A stretch of DNA of 64,000 nucleotides, taken from the NCBI GenBank assembly GCA_023333565.1, contig JAJKFH010003229.1, positions 434,001-498,000 of the forward strand, written 5' to 3'. This document shows positions 62,224-64,000 of the stretch, piece after piece. A model generated the notes under the pieces. It ran no database searches. It was not told where the DNA came from and was given only the letters and a program-made list of their open reading frames with translations. Source of the DNA: Puffinus mauretanicus (taxonomy: Eukaryota; Chordata; Aves; Procellariiformes; Procellariidae). Position 1 is the stretch's first letter. The number at the start of each line of letters is the position of its first letter. The translations under genes and the position numbers were made by a program.

Positions 62224-64000
62224 AGAAAAAAAAAGAAAATCTAAATAAGCTAGGAGAAGGTAAGAACTCAATTTCTGTTTTTTAGGAGCTAAATATCTGG
62301 AGACAAATTCAGGGAAATTTAAGTCTACAAGATTTAACATAGTATTTTGGCATCTAATTCATAAAAGGGTTTTTTTTTCTGTTTCTGTCTTAAATTTAAT
62401 CCAAAAAACATTCTTCTCTCATCTTGCAGTCAATGGAAACTAAACAGATCAGCGGTTTGTCACAAGATATAAATGCCTGGTCCAAAGGAACATTTTCCTT
62501 TCATTTCAGGTTTTCCCTATACTTTTCCTTCTTTTTCACACTCTTTCCCTTTTCCATTTTTTCTAGCAACTTTGAAGAGAAAAATAAAACAAAACATATC
62601 TACCAAGCATTTAAAACACTCATTAAAATAAAGCAATTACAGTATTCCTAGAAGAAATCTTTGTGTGGGTTTTTTTTTTATATGCATGGAAGTAAATTAA
62701 TGTTGGGCATTGAAATTCTGTTGCGATACATTAGTATCATCTAAACACACAGGTGCTTAAAAGCAGTTGTCAGGCCTTCGTTGTGGTAGATGTTAAAAAA
62801 GTAGAAGAGCAAGATAAACTCTGCCTCCAGATATTTAGAGTTTAATTATCTCTGGAATCTATGTTAGTCTCAAGGCAGCCACAGATTTACTGGGGGACAC
62901 AGTGAGTTTCTCTTTATTCTTTCCCCGCACTGCCCAATGCAGTACGTTAGAGCTCATGTAACAGCTTTGTGGTTGTTCTGTCTTTTTCTCCATATGCTTT
63001 GGGTCCAACCCCTCCAGTCCAGATAACTGCAACATCAGTTTCTATAATACAGAAAATAGCTTAAATTTCTGTGGAACTGAATACAGATTTACTGCTGAAG
63101 AGCACCTTTCTCCTTTTTTCATGTAAAAAATACAAAGCCCAGGAAGAAATACCCTGACTGCTCCTCTTTTTTTTGGACATGTTATCCACCTCCACTAGTT
63201 TCAGGGAGCTGTGTGATGGCTAAGATGATGACTGCCTGAGGTAAGACTGTATAAGCACTTTCTTCATCAATTGTGGTTTACAGCCTGCTTTTATTCGAGG
63301 AAGCAATAGATGTGAAGGAATAAGCTTTGCACAGAGAGAATATTGCCAGAATTACTTACTTTGTCATCTCTGAAATTATGGTATTTATACACTCAGGCAC
63401 AGCTCTAGATAACACACATACATTCTACTGGAAAACCTCCATGCTTCTTGCAAAACAAAAAGAAACAGCAAAGATGGATTGAAACACAAAGCGATCTCCT
63501 TTTGCTTGTAGAGACAGTCTCCGCATCTTTTCCAAGGAGAGTAAAAACCAATTGCAGTCAGACCGCAATGGAGAGGTGCCTTAAAGCATATGCAAACACA
63601 AACCAAATGGTCTATAGATCACGTCCTAAGCTGCTTCTGTAAAAGATAATAAGGCAGAAAGATTTCTGCTTCATGTTAAAAGGTACTTAGTCACAGCAAT
63701 TTTGTTATATATGAAAAGGACCACTAACAGAAGAAAAAACCCAGATGAAGAACAAATATTGAGAAAATATTTAAACTATTCAACAAATGTAGATTCCCTT
63801 TCTCTTAAAACCTTCAAAGTGGGGCATTTCTGGACAATATACCTTCAACTGAAATTCAGCTTGCTGTTGGAATAGAATAAACCTTTCTATTAAACAAACA
63901 AACAAACAAAACCCAACAACAACAAAAAACCCAAACGGAAAACTACCCAAATAATCAAACGCTTTGTGTTTGCAGGAGGGGAAGACGTTAAATACTGAAC
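58832..64000. other. AT-rich noncoding DNA to the right edge
   Basis: No gene is recognised. Simple repeats: an A-rich tract with interspersed G at 62191-62239 and (CAAA)n at 63893-63920. Possible ancient SINE-like fragments at 61385-62110 are listed separately. Confidence 0.55.
61385..62110 (+). repeat. possible ancient MIR/L2-like fragments
   Basis: Two stretches (61395-61480 and 62030-62110) resemble the block of old amniote SINE/LINE tails that reads like 'aagtcacctgcccaaggtcacac..agccagg'. Examples are AAGTTACCTGTCCAGGATCA with AGAGCCAGAAG, and TTCAAGGTGACACAGG. The match is degenerate and made by eye. Confidence 0.25.

Overview
The window looks like a gene-poor stretch of a bird nuclear genome. 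The evidence is repeated 3'-anchored CR1 LINE fragments, recognisable by the RT FADD box and tails built from ATTCTATG-type octamers, together with class III (ERVL-like) endogenous retroviruses and an AT-rich background with no recognisable host exon. I found no convincing host protein-coding gene, tRNA, rRNA or CRISPR array. Almost everything identifiable is retroelement.

Layout. 1-973 is the 3' part of an ERVL-like provirus: a pol fragment fused to the last ~16 bp of an LTR. 1103-2627 holds two 5'-truncated CR1 copies in tandem. 2628-9043 is AT-rich with nothing recognisable. 9044-9776 is a solo LTR (minus) carrying a long hexanucleotide array. 10178-11420 is a truncated short provirus (minus) with LTR, PBS and a leader made of ~48-bp repeats. 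14292-14562 is a CR1 tail. 17395-18480 is an unrelated ~1.1-kb solo LTR (plus) with an internal 45-bp array. 23290-24260 is an old CR1. 25600-26400 may contain an old LTR and leader. 28755-31322 is a complete short provirus (minus) with two LTRs but no gag or pol. 33765-34531 is CR1. 37558-38062 is a clean solo LTR (minus) with a perfect 5-bp target duplication. 38474-44633 is a nearly complete ERVL-like provirus (plus) inserted in a CR1. 46540-47300 is a GC-rich island of unknown nature. 56817-57500 is a probable LTR (minus) with CpG-rich R and duplicated U3 elements. 58576-58831 is a CR1 tail. The rest is AT-rich noncoding DNA.

How the parts relate. The long provirus has gag, protease, RT, RNase H and integrase but no env. 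It carries a frame break in gag, an in-frame TAG between gag and pro-pol, a TGA between protease and RT, a frameshift after RNase H and two stops in integrase, so this copy cannot make an intact Pol. The two short proviruses share its LTR ends, 8-nt spacer, PBS surroundings, polypurine tract and 3' untranslated region. In them gag-pol is replaced by an array of 48-bp (16-codon) units. This is the layout expected of a non-autonomous partner mobilised by an ERVL-type element, analogous to mammalian MaLR and ERVL. I consider this partnership, together with the primer-binding-site switch inside it, the most interesting content of the window.
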